From: Hyphomonas sp. L-53-1-40
Lineage (GTDB): Bacteria; Pseudomonadota; Alphaproteobacteria; Caulobacterales; Hyphomonadaceae
Length of the DNA stretch: 64,000 bases
NCBI RefSeq assembly: GCF_000682775.1
Contig: NZ_AWFI01000001.1
Span: 434,001-498,000 of the forward strand
Reading direction: 5' to 3'
Shown here one piece after another: positions 40,520 to 49,437 of this stretch. The notes under the pieces are model-generated. The model did no database searches and was not told the origin of the DNA. It worked only from the letters and a program-made list of their open reading frames with translations. How positions within the stretch are numbered: position 1 is the stretch's first letter; the number at the start of each line of letters is the position of its first letter. Position numbers and translations under genes: made by a program.

Positions 40520-42151
40520 CTACTGGGTCTGCGTTCTCGCGAGCCCCGCCTTCTCGTCTCCCCTTTCCAGTTCAGCCTCGAATTTGGTGATATATTCGTG
40601 CAGCCACGGCAAAAACCCGTCGCCGTCTGCTTTTCCCGCTCTGCTATTCGCCTCTGCGTCCAGGAAAAATCCGTGTGCCGATAGAACGTCTTTTTCTACC
40701 TGTACAACAAAGAATGGAGATGGTCGCAATTTCCTGTCTACTACTTTCTTGGGTCTGATGACTTCCGGTACATCAACGCATTCTGTGTCAAATTCGAATG
40801 GCTCCGAATTATCCGTCTCTTTGGCCTGAGTAGAAACAAGCACATGATTCTCTCGCTTTCTCTTTGCAGGCGGAACATCCTTTGTGCTGGTGTTTGGTTT
40901 TGGGCAATAGATGAGTTTCACCCTGCCGTGACAGAAGGATCCTGTAAGCGTTACCTTCTTTGTTTCTCCGATACATGGGCTGTCTAATTTGACGAGCTTA
41001 TGCGTAACAAACTGTGGGGAATGACCTATAGTGCGACGTCTTTGTGCGCTTTGATAGGGATCGTTAAGGCGGCCAAAGGATTCGGCAATCGCGAAGGCGG
41101 ACCTAGTTGCCCAGTCGCCTTCCGACTGGATAACAAGCATTTGGGGCAAATGAGACTCAACGAATCTCCGGTCAGAATATCGAAACTCGTCGATCGATTT
41201 GTATGACGCCGCCTCGAGTGCAGGGCTGATCATCAGCACGAGATCGGGTCCTCTTGGAATAGCCGCATACGGTGCTGTCTTATCGATCGGGTAGGCACGT
41301 TGGACATTGTAGGTAAACCTTGGGGCCATCGCACCATAGAGAACCCGTGCGCCCATACTGTGGCTCATGTATATGAGCTTGGTATCGGATCGTTTGGTCC
41401 CGGTCTTTGTGCTTGGATCATTGCACATCTCTGAGCTAGCCGGACACTCCTGTCCGATAATGTTCTCCATTGCTCCAAACAGCCGAGCCACTTGCGCGCT
41501 CCGGGCCAACTTGTCAGCACCGGAACGCCGGCTCCAATAATCCAGATATGGGATACCTGAGCGCCCCTTCCAGCTAACGAAAACACCTATGACCACCGCT
41601 GGGTCTTTATCTGTGCGCTCGCGTTCCATTCTTTGCCGCTCGCGCAAAAACTCGCGGAATTTGTGGAGGTCCTTGCCGCCCGTTTCTTGTTGGGTGGGAA
41701 ACTTCCCGTAGTTGTAAGCCTTGTTATTCTCTTTCCCGGAATCGTTTCGCCATCCATGTATGTAGACGAAGACAACGCGTTTCTTGTCATTGGTGTTGAT
41801 CAGCGCATGTAGCACCCGGCTATAGTCACACCGGGAGACGAGATCGCCGCCTTCACTGTAGCGTACAATTATCGGGTCGATGTGTGAAAGATGCTCTTCT
41901 TTTGGATGTGGTGTCCATTTTTTGTTGCGGTCCTCCAGGCCGAACTTATCCTCGGCACCAGGATTGGCATCATCTTCGTCGGCGAGGGGACCGGACTGAA
42001 TCAAGCTCTTTTGATCTGGGTACTTGCTGTAGAGATATCTGTCATAATCTTCGCAGGATGACATGGTTGCGGTGGGAGCGCGGTAGGCCGTGAGGCAGGC
42101 TGGCAGGCATGACAAGAGTGCCACAATGGTCAGAAATTGTATCAGTCGCAT
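40520..42151 (-). CDS. Large alpha/beta-hydrolase-like lipoprotein
   Basis: A 543-residue protein with lipobox LLSCLPAC near residue 18. A hydrolase core lies in the middle: oxyanion region VVFVYIHGWRNDSGKEN and nucleophile elbow LIYMSHSMGARVLYG (SxSMG rather than GxSxG), then LVLMISPALEA. It resembles DUF900-type hydrolases. The C-terminal 200 residues are charged and unlike known domains. The gene lies directly after the 518-residue lipoprotein gene in the same direction, and the two probably work together. Lower GC and unusual codons hint at transfer. Confidence 0.7.
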   Translation of the reverse strand: MRLIQFLTIVALLSCLPACLTAYRAPTATMSSCEDYDRYLYSKYPDQKSLIQSGPLADEDDANPGAEDKFGLEDRNKKWTPHPKEEHLSHIDPIIVRYSEGGDLVSRCDYSRVLHALINTNDKKRVVFVYIHGWRNDSGKENNKAYNYGKFPTQQETGGKDLHKFREFLRERQRMERERTDKDPAVVIGVFVSWKGRSGIPYLDYWSRRSGADKLARSAQVARLFGAMENIIGQECPASSEMCNDPSTKTGTKRSDTKLIYMSHSMGARVLYGAMAPRFTYNVQRAYPIDKTAPYAAIPRGPDLVLMISPALEAASYKSIDEFRYSDRRFVESHLPQMLVIQSEGDWATRSAFAIAESFGRLNDPYQSAQRRRTIGHSPQFVTHKLVKLDSPCIGETKKVTLTGSFCHGRVKLIYCPKPNTSTKDVPPAKRKRENHVLVSTQAKETDNSEPFEFDTECVDVPEVIRPKKVVDRKLRPSPFFVVQVEKDVLSAHGFFLDAEANSRAGKADGDGFLPWLHEYITKFEAELERGDEKAGLARTQTQ

Positions 42152-42171
42152 AGTGAAATCCCTTCGGAGGA

Positions 42172-43728
42172 TTACTGCTTCGAACGTATTGCCGCGTTGA
42201 ATACTTCCAGGGCTCGCGTAGCGGCTGGCTGGATCTGCTTTACATCAGTGTTCGGAGGGTTCGGGCCCGGTTGATTTCGCAAGGCCAACTGGGCCATCGC
42301 GACGGCGGGGTCGGGTGACAGCTGATCGTCAAACAAAAAGGTGTCGGTGATCTGAAGCTCATCAAAACTTTGCTGGCTGAGTGTGGGCGTTGCGAGTATG
42401 CGCAAGAAGGTTGCTGCAAGGTGACGGCGCGCCGTCATCTCTTGCTTTTTCGCCTCTAGGGCCTTCTGCAACTCGGCAGAAAATGCCTGGCTGTTTGCCT
42501 CTAGGCGGGCTTTCTTTTGATCGGCAGTTTCCCCTGCGGGCGCCGCCTTCAGCAGGGCTTTCGCCGCCGAGAACCATGCGGAATCCAGAGGCTTGGAGAG
42601 CTCGCAGGAGACTTGGCTGGAAAGTCCTTCTGGTGATGCGCAATAGCCCGTCGCAAGCTTCTCGACGGCATCGACTTTGGATGCTTCATCGACATCGCCC
42701 GGCTTGAGAATCGTGATGAGAAGAATCTCCGCCTGTGAGACTCCGTCCTCAATGGCCGATGACGCAATTGCACCCGGTTCGTCGCTGGGAAGGCCGAAAT
42801 GGCTCTCTTCAAGTCCCGTGAGTGCAGCAACGATTTGACGGCCATCGGCACCCGTATCATTCAGCCGCGCGGCAATGTTTCGTGCCCCCCGGATTGCCGT
42901 CTCACGATCTATGATGGCCTCCTTGGTATCGGCCAACCCCTCCATCAAGCTGCATGAGGAGTGGAACTGAACAATATCAGCCATCGCGATTCCAAACGGA
43001 TACTCGGCATACGTTGATACCAGTTTTTTCCTTAGCGCATTGCGCTTTTCGGTGCGATTTTTGTCTATCGCCAGACGGATCACTTCCACGGCCTGATTGG
43101 CAAAATAGTTTCGGTCCAGCGAGGCGCTGCCCATGATCGAGAGTGCACTCAGAGCGGAGTAGAGATTTGATGGATCCGTTGCATCTGTAAGGCTGGCCGC
43201 AGTCGATGCTATGCCAGCAAACATTTCCGTTCCAAATCGCGTATTGGTTTGGACACCGACGAGGGTGAAAAGGTAATTGCGGCAAGCATGTTCTGAGGCG
43301 AAAATCAGCTGGTTGGCTGTCGCATTCCGTATCGCAAGCTTTCGGTCGTCTGGCAGATGTTCCAGCGCCATAATAAGGCTTGAAAATACTTGATTTCCGT
43401 CTGTGTTCCATGTCTGAAATTCGAGCGTGCTGGGGGTGTTGGTGTCCTCGACCTTAGCGCGCTTCTGTTCTTCAGTGTCGCCTGGAAGGAGGCCGCCTTC
43501 AACTTTGAAGCACTCGTCAGGAATTTCGAAGGGCGTTCCAAGACGATCCTTCTTGGGGACGCAGATCTCGTTGAATAGAACTCGGTTTATATCTATCTCA
43601 ATGCGCGTGGACTGATCGTCACTAAACTCATATATCGCGCCTGGATATGTGCGCAGCGGCCCCTTCGATATGCAAGCGGTCATGAAGAGCATGAGTGTGA
43701 TTGCGATAGCTGTGCTGATGTTTTTCAT
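42172..43728 (-). CDS. Large lipoprotein of unknown function
   Basis: About 518 residues from ATG 43728 (GGGGGG upstream), with signal KNISTAIAITLMLFMTAC. The mature part is mostly helical, without a domain I recognise; Ala-rich segments such as FANQAVEVIRLAIDKNRTEKR occur, and Cys residues are scattered. A longer frame to 43839 would hide the signal. It is 20 bases before the hydrolase-like lipoprotein gene, suggesting a two-gene operon. Two direct repeats 21 bases apart lie in its promoter region. Confidence 0.65.
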   Translation of the reverse strand: MKNISTAIAITLMLFMTACISKGPLRTYPGAIYEFSDDQSTRIEIDINRVLFNEICVPKKDRLGTPFEIPDECFKVEGGLLPGDTEEQKRAKVEDTNTPSTLEFQTWNTDGNQVFSSLIMALEHLPDDRKLAIRNATANQLIFASEHACRNYLFTLVGVQTNTRFGTEMFAGIASTAASLTDATDPSNLYSALSALSIMGSASLDRNYFANQAVEVIRLAIDKNRTEKRNALRKKLVSTYAEYPFGIAMADIVQFHSSCSLMEGLADTKEAIIDRETAIRGARNIAARLNDTGADGRQIVAALTGLEESHFGLPSDEPGAIASSAIEDGVSQAEILLITILKPGDVDEASKVDAVEKLATGYCASPEGLSSQVSCELSKPLDSAWFSAAKALLKAAPAGETADQKKARLEANSQAFSAELQKALEAKKQEMTARRHLAATFLRILATPTLSQQSFDELQITDTFLFDDQLSPDPAVAMAQLALRNQPGPNPPNTDVKQIQPAATRALEVFNAAIRSKQ

Positions 43729-43764
43729 TATCGGCCCCCCAGCCGAGTTTGAAGTAGACCCACT

Positions 43765-43796
43765 ACCTATGGTTAGGTACCATAAACCTATGGTTA
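43765..43796 (-). promoter_or_regulatory. Direct-repeat operator upstream of the lipoprotein pair
   Basis: ACCTATGGTTA occurs at 43765-43775 and again at 43786-43796, exactly 21 bases (two helix turns) apart, 37-68 bases upstream of the lipoprotein start. Such spacing suits a dimeric or tandem activator on one face of the DNA. The regulator is not known. Confidence 0.5.
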
Positions 43797-43821
43797 TGTC
43801 GAATCGTTCTGGGCCCGAAAT

Positions 43822-43855
43822 AAAAAGCCCGCCCTCCAAAGACGGAGGGCGGGCT
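43822..43855 (-). terminator. Intrinsic terminator between the lipoprotein and phytase genes
   Basis: A perfect 12-bp stem (arms AGCCCGCCCTCC and GGAGGGCGGGCT, loop AAAGAC) is preceded by five A residues and followed by TT. On the minus strand it reads hairpin plus T run and ends the phytase transcript, whose stop is at 43883. It also separates phytase from the lipoprotein operon. Confidence 0.9.
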
Positions 43856-43882
43856 TTCGTGACTCTGGAGTAACGCTCAGGC

Positions 43883-44914
43883 TTAGTCGAGGCCGAGGGC
43901 GGATTCGATCAGGGACCAGTCGACCAGCTTGAAGTTCTGGTCGACGCCGGAAGCCGGATTGCCGTCATCCTGAACGACGAGAATGCCTTTCGGGAACCCT
44001 GGCAACGCCGCGGAGCTGACATCCAGACCGTCCGTGTGCGTTACAGCGTCGATGCTGCCATCGGCATTGGCGGTGACCGTGAAGACGCCGCGCGGCGCAT
44101 GGGGCGCTTTCAGGTTATAAACGACGAACCGGTCTGCGGCCTGGGACGACGCGACAAGGTAACCTGCGCCATCTGCACCGGCCCAGATGTCCATGCCTTC
44201 AACATCGGCGACCAGACCATTCTGTGCGGCGATCGTGTCGACGCTGACCGGGGCGGCAGACCAGTCATTCAGATCGAGCTTCCAGATGCCGTGCTCTTCC
44301 TCACCGAGAAAGACTTGCCCATTGGCTTCGTCGAATACGCAGCCTTCCAGTTGTAGCTGGCCGAACTGGCCAACCTGGATTTCAGCGACCAGCTCAGGGC
44401 CTTCGCTCATCTTGTCGGTCTGCACAGACCAGACCTGGGCCATGCCGTCCTTATAGGTGGGCATTGCGTAATAGGTGGTGCCGACCTGACCGGCACAAAT
44501 GCCATAGGGCTCGTCTTTCTGCGTTGGCGTGTCGCCAACATGGCCGATCGTGGCGGTGGCAGGGTCGATGGCGAACCAGCTGATGGAATTGGTTTCGTCA
44601 TTCGAGGCGACGGCGACATCGCCGCGCAAGTCGACATTGTTGACGCGGCCGACATCAAGGAATTGAAGCTCTTCGCCAGCGAGATTGTAGACATGGAGGC
44701 CTTCATCCTTGTTGGTGCCGAGGACCAGGCTGTGAGCCGGGTTTGCAACATTCACCCAGACAGCCGGGTCGTCCGCCTTGTCGCCTGTGCCTGTCATGGG
44801 CGCCGTTTCGACGGCGGCCGGAATAGGCGCTGTGTCGATGGCGTAAATCTGTTGGGCGGGCTCTGTGGCGCAGGCAGACAGAAGCAGGGCGGCGAGGGGA
44901 ATACAGCGTTTCAT
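43883..44914 (-). CDS. Beta-propeller phytase
   Basis: About 343 residues from ATG 44914 (GAGGAG upstream), with lipobox LLLSAC. The six-bladed phytase fold is indicated by DKADDPAVWVN, LGTNKDEGLHVYNLAGEELQ, VNNVDLRG, QLEGCVFDEANGQVFLGEEEHGIWKLD, VADVEGMDIWAGADGAGYLV and the terminal FPKGILVVQDDGN. It releases phosphate from myo-inositol hexakisphosphate, using Ca2+. A TonB-dependent receptor and a small lipoprotein gene lie upstream on the same strand, a common association in these bacteria. Confidence 0.93.
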   Translation of the reverse strand: MKRCIPLAALLLSACATEPAQQIYAIDTAPIPAAVETAPMTGTGDKADDPAVWVNVANPAHSLVLGTNKDEGLHVYNLAGEELQFLDVGRVNNVDLRGDVAVASNDETNSISWFAIDPATATIGHVGDTPTQKDEPYGICAGQVGTTYYAMPTYKDGMAQVWSVQTDKMSEGPELVAEIQVGQFGQLQLEGCVFDEANGQVFLGEEEHGIWKLDLNDWSAAPVSVDTIAAQNGLVADVEGMDIWAGADGAGYLVASSQAADRFVVYNLKAPHAPRGVFTVTANADGSIDAVTHTDGLDVSSAALPGFPKGILVVQDDGNPASGVDQNFKLVDWSLIESALGLD

Positions 44915-45035
44915 GAACACTCCTCAGGGGCTGGGATAAACAGGGTTCGGGCCGGTATTCCCTGCGTCCGGCACAAGATCAAGGCGCGCGGGCGAGTTTT
45001 CACAAATGTGCCATGTTCCGAGACTGTCGGACATG

Positions 45036-45060
45036 AAAAAAGCAGGCCAATGGGCCTGCT
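45036..45060 (-). terminator. Intrinsic terminator of the small lipoprotein gene
   Basis: An 8-bp stem (AGCAGGCC at 45041-45048 with GGCCTGCT at 45053-45060, loop AATG) is preceded by six A residues, giving a T run on the minus strand. It lies 30 bases beyond the stop at 45091. Confidence 0.8.
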
Positions 45061-45090
45061 TTCTCCGGAGTTCAAGGCATTCGAAAGCGT

Positions 45091-45354
45091 TTAGCCGCCA
45101 CCGCCAGGTGCTGGGGATGACAGGGCGCGGCGTTGCGTTTCTGACGCTGCGTCACGACCGGCCGCTTCGTGGCGAGCCCATTGTTCCTTGGTCATGCAGA
45201 TCTTGCCTGGATATACTTTGCCGGGAACCGGCACGCGTTCACAGACCATGTCTGGATTTTCGCCCCCATCGGCGACCGAGTAGCCCTCTTTCTTCTTGAG
45301 GGCGCAGCCGGATACCGCGATCAGGGCGGCCAGGGCCAGAATTGGTGCTTTCAT
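45091..45354 (-). CDS. Small lipoprotein of unknown function
   Basis: An 87-residue protein with GGAG 9 bases upstream and lipoprotein signal MKAPILALAALIAVSGC. The mature part has two Cys and a charged C terminus ending in PGGGG. A short motif VPGKVYPGKICMTKEQW resembles small proteins seen in related genomes. It has its own terminator and lies between the phytase and TonB receptor genes. No function can be assigned. Confidence 0.7.
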   Translation of the reverse strand: MKAPILALAALIAVSGCALKKKEGYSVADGGENPDMVCERVPVPGKVYPGKICMTKEQWARHEAAGRDAASETQRRALSSPAPGGGG

Positions 45355-45481
45355 GAAAGATTCTCCCGCTAATTGTATCCTTCTAGCAGGAAAAACACCG
45401 GGTGCACCCCCTTATGTAAGGAAAATGTACCCAAACGATTGCAGATGCACAGGGTTTTGGCTGGGTGCCATGCCTTCATGC

Positions 45482-45511
45482 AAAACCGGGCGAGGATCGC
45501 TCCCCGCCCGG
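45482..45511 (-). terminator. Intrinsic terminator of the TonB-receptor gene
   Basis: A 7-bp stem (CCGGGCG at 45486-45492 with CGCCCGG at 45505-45511), extended by an inner GGA/TCC, is preceded by four A residues. It lies 30-50 bases after the receptor stop at 45538; four T residues on the plus side make it weakly bidirectional. Confidence 0.7.
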
Positions 45512-45537
45512 CTTTTGGTAAGGTTCGTCAACCGAGC

Positions 45538-48324
45538 CTAGTACGTCAGGCGGGCACCGATAACGTAGCGGGCACCATATTCGTCATATTGCGACAGGCG
45601 GCTCTCTGCCCCGAAATAGTAGAATTCCGGTTCGTCAGTGATGTTCTTGCCTTCCACATACACTTGGAAATTGTCGTTCACGTCATACTTGGCCGACGCT
45701 TCGATGCTGAGATGATCGCCGGTATAGCGGTCGAGGTTTGCACCGAAGAGTTCGTCCAGATAATCGTCACGGAAGTTTGCGGAAATGCGCAGGTCCCATG
45801 GGCCTTTGTCGTAGCCGATCGACGCATTCCAGATCAGGTCGTTCTGCTTGAGCAGCGGAACATCGCGGGTCAGGAGCGGGTCTTCCTCATCCGGCACAGA
45901 TGCTTCGGATTCGGCGATCGTCACATTTGCGGACACCAGGAAGCCTTCCCAGAAGTCGCCAATAAAATCGAGCTGCTGGACGTAGTTGAACTCGATGCCC
46001 TGCACCGTGGCGTTGTCGCCGTTGACGTAGGTGAAGACTTCTTCAACCGTGTCAGGCAGCAAGGACAGGTCGACCGATCCGGGTACGTCGCCGATGTCGT
46101 AGTTTGCACCGAAGATCGGGTCTGAGATGTCCTTGTAGAACACGCCGGCCGACAGGACTGAGAGCTTGGTTGGGTAGTATTCTATCGAGAGATCGAAATT
46201 GTCCGCTTCATACGGGTCAAGGGCCGGGTTCCCGATTTCGGCTTCGTCGCGATCATCATTCAGGGCGATGGTCGGACGCATTTCACCGAAGGCCGGACGT
46301 ACGATGGACGCATAGTAAGCGGCGCGACCGATCAGATTGTCGGAGAAGGCATATTTCAGGTTCACACTTGGCAGGACGTGCGTGTAATCGTCGTCATACT
46401 TGCGAATGGCGACGTTCTCAGGATCGTCACCCTCGAAGAAGATGTTGCCGGTTGCCGAAACGTCTGTGGCTTCGATACGCACGCCAGCAACGACGGTCAG
46501 ATCGTCGAGCTGGAACGTTCCCATGCCGTAACCGGCAATGATCATTTCCTCAATCGTGTAGTCTTCTGACAAGCTGTCGAAATTCGTACCGTCTTCATCC
46601 AGTTCATCATCCGTGAACGTGTTGCGCAGGGCGCTCGTCAGACCGGCATTTGGCCATTCGTACATCGGATTGTTCATGCGCCAGCCATCAACCAAGGCGT
46701 TCGCGTTGATATAATCTGACATCAGAACGTCGTCGCGTTCCCAGATCATCAGGTTCTGGTCACGTACTTTTTCACGGTCGCGAATTTTCACACCCATTTT
46801 CCAGGTCACTGGCGTGCTGCCAATGGAGGAATCATTCGTCAGGTCGAGCTTGTAGGCCCATTCAGTGTCTTCATTGACAGTGGCTTCCTGTTCGAAGGCA
46901 TCCATCTCGTAGCTGGATGGGTCGTAGACGAAGTCCACGCCGGTTCCGGTGAGGCGCGGCTTTTTCGGGTCAGAATTGTCCCAGACAATGATGCTGTCGC
47001 CGTCCATGTCGTCGGAGCGGAACGCCACGTCGTGGTTGTTGGAATCGTCTTCTTCGGCATAGGCGTAGGAGACTTCGTAGTCGACCGTCCAGCTGCCGGC
47101 ATAGGTTTTGCCGCCGAGTGCGTAAGTCTGGATATTGCGGGTTTCTTCTCTCTGGCGAACTTCGGCGTCGACTTCAGCGAAGTTGAAATTGTAATTGTTG
47201 CCATCGATACTGACGCCTTCTTCGGCCAGGTCGCGGAACTCGAACTTGTTGCGGACTTCGTCATCTGTGTACTGGTTGAACAGTGTACGCAGGTAGAGCT
47301 CTGTATTCTCGGTCATGCGGTAGTCGACATTGAAGACGAGACCGACGCGTTCGCGGGTCAGATCGTACCAACGCATTTCGTAGTCGTCATTCGGAACATA
47401 GGCGTTCAGGTCGTCATCAAAGCCCCATTCGCCGATTTCGTTATTGTGTGCCACGATGCCGAGCTTCTGATAGTTCAGCGAGGCGGCAACGCCCAGCTTT
47501 TCACCGAAGACGTTGGAATAGGTCAGCGTGGCCTTTGGCGAAATTTCTTCCGTGATCTCGTTATAGGAACCCTCGACTTTGGCGCGGATGAACTGGCCGT
47601 CGCGGTCGAACGCCGAAATGGTCTTGAGGTTGATGACGCCGCCGATTGTGTCAGCGTCGACATCCGGGGTCAGGGATTTCTGGACTTCGATACCGTCCAG
47701 AAGGTCAGATGGTACACCATCCAGAAGGACGCCGCGGCGATCTTCCGGAGATGGCGTGCGCACGCCGTTGATGGTGGCTGAGATCAGGTCAGAGTTGATG
47801 CCGCGGATCGAGACGTAGCGGCCTTCGCCCTGGTCATTCTCAATGGACAGGCCGGCCACACGGGATAGCGAATCTGCCACCGTCGTGTCAGGGAAGTTGC
47901 CGAGGCCATCGGAGTCGATGACGCTGATGATGGCGTCGGAGGCGCGCTGCTGGTTGATCGCGCCAGCCTGGGCAGCGGTGGAGCCCACGACCAGGATGTT
48001 GTCGAGATAGCGAACGTCACTGCCGAGCTGGATGCTGAAATCCGTGTCGCCGGACACGGTGACTGTATCGACGAGCGTGTCTGCACCGACATACGAGATG
48101 CTGATCGTGTATTCACCAGCCGGGACGTTGCCGAAGCGATACTTGCCGAAGCGGTCGGACGAGGCGGTACGGTCCAGCCCTTCGAGGGTAACGAGTGCGC
48201 CCTGCAGGCCGGCTTCGCCGGTGGCGTCGGTGACGGTCCCTTGCAGGACGTCGGCAGCGGCAGCCTGCGCCAGCACGGCAGTGGCAGCTCCAAGCAGGAG
48301 AAGCTTGCGGGAGGTAAAGGTCAT
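45538..48324 (-). CDS. TonB-dependent receptor with carboxypeptidase-regulatory-like domain
   Basis: A 928-residue outer-membrane receptor. Signal LLLLGAATAVLAQAAAAD is followed by a beta-sandwich regulatory-like domain (residues 27-95, GTVTDATGEAGLQGALVTLEG). A TonB-box region and plug come next (SRVAGLSIENDQGEGRYVSIRGINSDLI, GVLLDGVPSDLLDGIEVQKS), then a 22-strand-type barrel ending in ARYVIGARLTY. It takes up a large substrate with energy from TonB. The phytase nearby suggests a link to phosphate compounds, but the substrate is not shown by the sequence. Confidence 0.93.
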   Translation of the reverse strand: MTFTSRKLLLLGAATAVLAQAAAADVLQGTVTDATGEAGLQGALVTLEGLDRTASSDRFGKYRFGNVPAGEYTISISYVGADTLVDTVTVSGDTDFSIQLGSDVRYLDNILVVGSTAAQAGAINQQRASDAIISVIDSDGLGNFPDTTVADSLSRVAGLSIENDQGEGRYVSIRGINSDLISATINGVRTPSPEDRRGVLLDGVPSDLLDGIEVQKSLTPDVDADTIGGVINLKTISAFDRDGQFIRAKVEGSYNEITEEISPKATLTYSNVFGEKLGVAASLNYQKLGIVAHNNEIGEWGFDDDLNAYVPNDDYEMRWYDLTRERVGLVFNVDYRMTENTELYLRTLFNQYTDDEVRNKFEFRDLAEEGVSIDGNNYNFNFAEVDAEVRQREETRNIQTYALGGKTYAGSWTVDYEVSYAYAEEDDSNNHDVAFRSDDMDGDSIIVWDNSDPKKPRLTGTGVDFVYDPSSYEMDAFEQEATVNEDTEWAYKLDLTNDSSIGSTPVTWKMGVKIRDREKVRDQNLMIWERDDVLMSDYINANALVDGWRMNNPMYEWPNAGLTSALRNTFTDDELDEDGTNFDSLSEDYTIEEMIIAGYGMGTFQLDDLTVVAGVRIEATDVSATGNIFFEGDDPENVAIRKYDDDYTHVLPSVNLKYAFSDNLIGRAAYYASIVRPAFGEMRPTIALNDDRDEAEIGNPALDPYEADNFDLSIEYYPTKLSVLSAGVFYKDISDPIFGANYDIGDVPGSVDLSLLPDTVEEVFTYVNGDNATVQGIEFNYVQQLDFIGDFWEGFLVSANVTIAESEASVPDEEDPLLTRDVPLLKQNDLIWNASIGYDKGPWDLRISANFRDDYLDELFGANLDRYTGDHLSIEASAKYDVNDNFQVYVEGKNITDEPEFYYFGAESRLSQYDEYGARYVIGARLTY

Positions 48325-48633
48325 GGGAGGTCGTCCTTGCTCTGGGAATCCGTATTAAGAAGTCTACGCTTCGAAAACTGCGGCCCCGTCCCACGCCAGA
48401 GTTACGTCTGGATGACAGATGCGTAATGTTTTTGTGACGCACCCGGAATTCTCAGGAAACAGAGGCAAAGGCCTGCCATGCGGGGAAAAATTCGTGCTTT
48501 TCCTGCAACACTTATTGGAGTCGCGCTCAGGTAGAGCGAGCGAATCATACCGAAATCTAGAGGGTTTTCGGAGCCTGAATTCGATGGGGTTCGCACCCAT
48601 GCGACACTGCCCCTCTCACCGCAGGAGGCCCGC
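48325..48633. other. Intergenic region between the TonB-receptor and GTA genes
   Basis: 309 bases with no gene. On the receptor side a CTGTCAT half-site occurs on the minus strand (48412-48418), like one half of a Pho box, next to a CCAGA/TCTGG dyad (48396-48411). On the GTA side a good GCAGGAGG precedes the terminase gene. A hairpin at 48584-48600 resembles a tRNA T-arm but has no tRNA around it. Confidence 0.4.
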
Positions 48634-49437
48634 ATGACCCGACAGCCCCATCGCCAACGCCTAATCCGGCAGGTCCGGCTCCAGCGCCTGCTGGGGCGGA
48701 GCATGGCGGAGATCGCAACGCAGGTTGGCCGGGGCGCCAGCACCGTCTGGCGTGTGATCCGGGACAATGGGCTCGACGCTCCGGAGATGCCGCTGGAGCG
48801 CCAGCGCCTGTCGCTGAGCGAGGCACACGACAAGGCGGTGGACCGCATGATGGCGGCGGATGTGACGCCGGAGGAGTTACGCGGGCTGAGTGGCCTGATC
48901 ATGCGGCTGGCGGCGGAAATTCGGCGGATGGAAATGGCGGTGGCGACTTGGGAAGGGGATGAGGATGTGCGGATTGCCGGACGTGCCGACGAAGACGAAG
49001 CGGGCGAAGACGCCGAAGACGAACTCTCCCCAGCCGCTGAACAATGCCGGCTGGACGCCCTTGCTGCCGGATTTCAAACAAAGGGCGCGTCAGGCGGCGC
49101 AGAGCAACGACTGGAGCACGCTGGCGGAATGGGAGTGCAGCCTGGTCAGCCAGAATCCGTGGATTCTGCACGCCCGCGATATACAGGTGCCGCCGCCGGG
49201 CGGATGGCGGAGCTTCGTGTTCATGGGCGGACGCGGCGCTGGGAAGACGCGGGCGGGGGCCGAATGGCTCCGCTGGTCGATGATTCACGGGCGGTGTCAC
49301 CGGGCGGCGCTGGTGGGGCCAGCCCTGCACGATGTGCGCGAAGTGATGATCGATGGGCCGAGCGGGCTGAAATGGATCGAGCCGCTGAAGTGCCGCCGCC
49401 CGCACTACTCACCCAGCCGGCGTATCCTGAGCTTTGA
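48634..49437 (+). CDS. Small-terminase-like HTH protein (GTA gene 1 type)
   Basis: A 267-residue frame behind GCAGGAGG. The N-terminal 100 residues contain an HTH (MAEIATQVGRGASTVWRVIRDNGL), then a helical region rich in Arg and Glu, as in GTA small terminases. After about residue 110 the frame overlaps the large terminase gene by 479 bases and looks like an out-of-frame shadow. The real protein may therefore be shorter, or its original stop may have been lost. Only the N-terminal part is supported by composition. Confidence 0.5.
   Translation: MTRQPHRQRLIRQVRLQRLLGRSMAEIATQVGRGASTVWRVIRDNGLDAPEMPLERQRLSLSEAHDKAVDRMMAADVTPEELRGLSGLIMRLAAEIRRMEMAVATWEGDEDVRIAGRADEDEAGEDAEDELSPAAEQCRLDALAAGFQTKGASGGAEQRLEHAGGMGVQPGQPESVDSARPRYTGAAAGRMAELRVHGRTRRWEDAGGGRMAPLVDDSRAVSPGGAGGASPARCARSDDRWAERAEMDRAAEVPPPALLTQPAYPEL

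Noticed and set aside
48584-48600. Hairpin like a tRNA T-arm before the GTA cluster
   Set aside because: No acceptor, D or anticodon arms can be drawn around it, and no CCA follows; a chance hairpin is simpler.
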